Assembly: GCA_003456035.1 (NCBI GenBank)
Contig: DMPJ01000085.1
Coordinates: forward strand, 1-5,493
Reading direction: 5' to 3'
From: Planktothrix sp. UBA8402
GTDB taxonomy: Bacteria; Cyanobacteriota; Cyanobacteriia; Cyanobacteriales; Microcoleaceae
DNA length: 5,493 bases
The translations under genes and the position numbers were made by a program. How positions within the stretch are numbered: position 1 is the first letter of the stretch; the number at the start of each line of letters is the position of its first letter. Shown piece by piece: positions 5,391 through 5,493 of this stretch. Under the pieces are notes generated by a model. That model was not told the origin of the DNA and searched no databases. It saw nothing but the letters and a program-made list of their open reading frames with translations.

Positions 5391-5493
5391 GGCGAAACCA
5401 TTGCCGTGCCAGCGTCCTCGCTAGGATACACAGAGTCAAGGCGAAACCATTGCCGTGCCAGCGTCCTCGCTAGGATACACAGAGTCAAGGCGA
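5391..5493. repeat. 49-bp tandem repeat, two full copies and the start of a third, cut by the window edge
   Basis: Copy 1 (5391-5439) and copy 2 (5440-5488) are identical over all 49 bases, and GGCGA at 5489-5493 begins a third copy. The unit starts GGCGAAACCATTGCCGTGCC and ends AGAGTCAA. It is about 57 percent G+C, richer than the surrounding spacer, and holds a small dyad TCCT-CGCT-AGGA (5415-5426). The length is not a multiple of three and the unit contains stop codons, so it does not encode a protein repeat. It has no variable spacers. It resembles the long tandemly repeated (LTRR-type) intergenic sequences known from cyanobacteria, although those are usually described as 37 bp. Confidence 0.93.

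Noticed and set aside
5391..5493. CRISPR array
   Set aside because: The 49-bp copies are directly adjacent and fully identical, with no variable spacers between them and no cas gene in view.

Overview
The window looks like chromosomal DNA of a cyanobacterium, probably a filamentous, Oscillatoriales-type organism with a moderately AT-rich genome. Four things point there. A 38-residue photosystem I subunit (PsaX) is encoded at 2884-3000. Five complete HIP1 octamers GCGATCGC lie at 99-106, 2520-2527, 2749-2756, 4962-4969 and 5025-5032, all inside genes. Short heptameric tandem repeats flank genes. Most starts have a weak or absent Shine-Dalgarno sequence. The genus cannot be fixed from this sequence alone.

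Layout. 7-80: a pure heptamer tandem repeat ending one base before the stop codon of the first gene. 82-1107 (minus): an HldE/RfaE-type PfkB-family sugar kinase. 1127-1168: a duplicated 21-bp spacer sequence. 1171-1755 (minus): a stand-alone CheY-like receiver with a C-terminal coiled coil. 1756-1896: a divergent control region with a 7-bp dyad. 1897-2856 (plus): lipoyl synthase LipA. 2884-3000 (plus): psaX. 3028-3103: a long imperfect stem-loop with a T-tract that probably ends the lipA-psaX transcript. 3137-3511 (minus): an exported or membrane-anchored coiled-coil protein of unknown function. 3553-4188 (plus): a stand-alone DJ-1/PfpI protein of the isonitrile-hydratase type. 4201-4349: a composite palindromic repeat resembling a MITE or REP element. 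4401-4414: a perfect palindrome just before the next start. 4422-5342 (plus): an Ap4A phosphorylase / ATP adenylyltransferase. 5391 to the window end: a GC-rich 49-bp tandem repeat that runs off the edge.

The genes are mostly unrelated housekeeping or accessory functions: heptose or nucleotide-sugar supply, signalling, lipoate synthesis, photosystem I structure, stress or isonitrile chemistry, and dinucleoside polyphosphate turnover. The two plausible transcription units are the receiver plus the kinase (minus strand, 63 bp between them) and lipA-psaX (27 bp between them). No mobile-element transposase, CRISPR array, tRNA or rRNA was seen. I did not find a convincing new multi-gene system. 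The points most worth following up are the easily missed psaX gene, the structured element behind it, the composite palindrome, and the truncated 49-bp repeat array.
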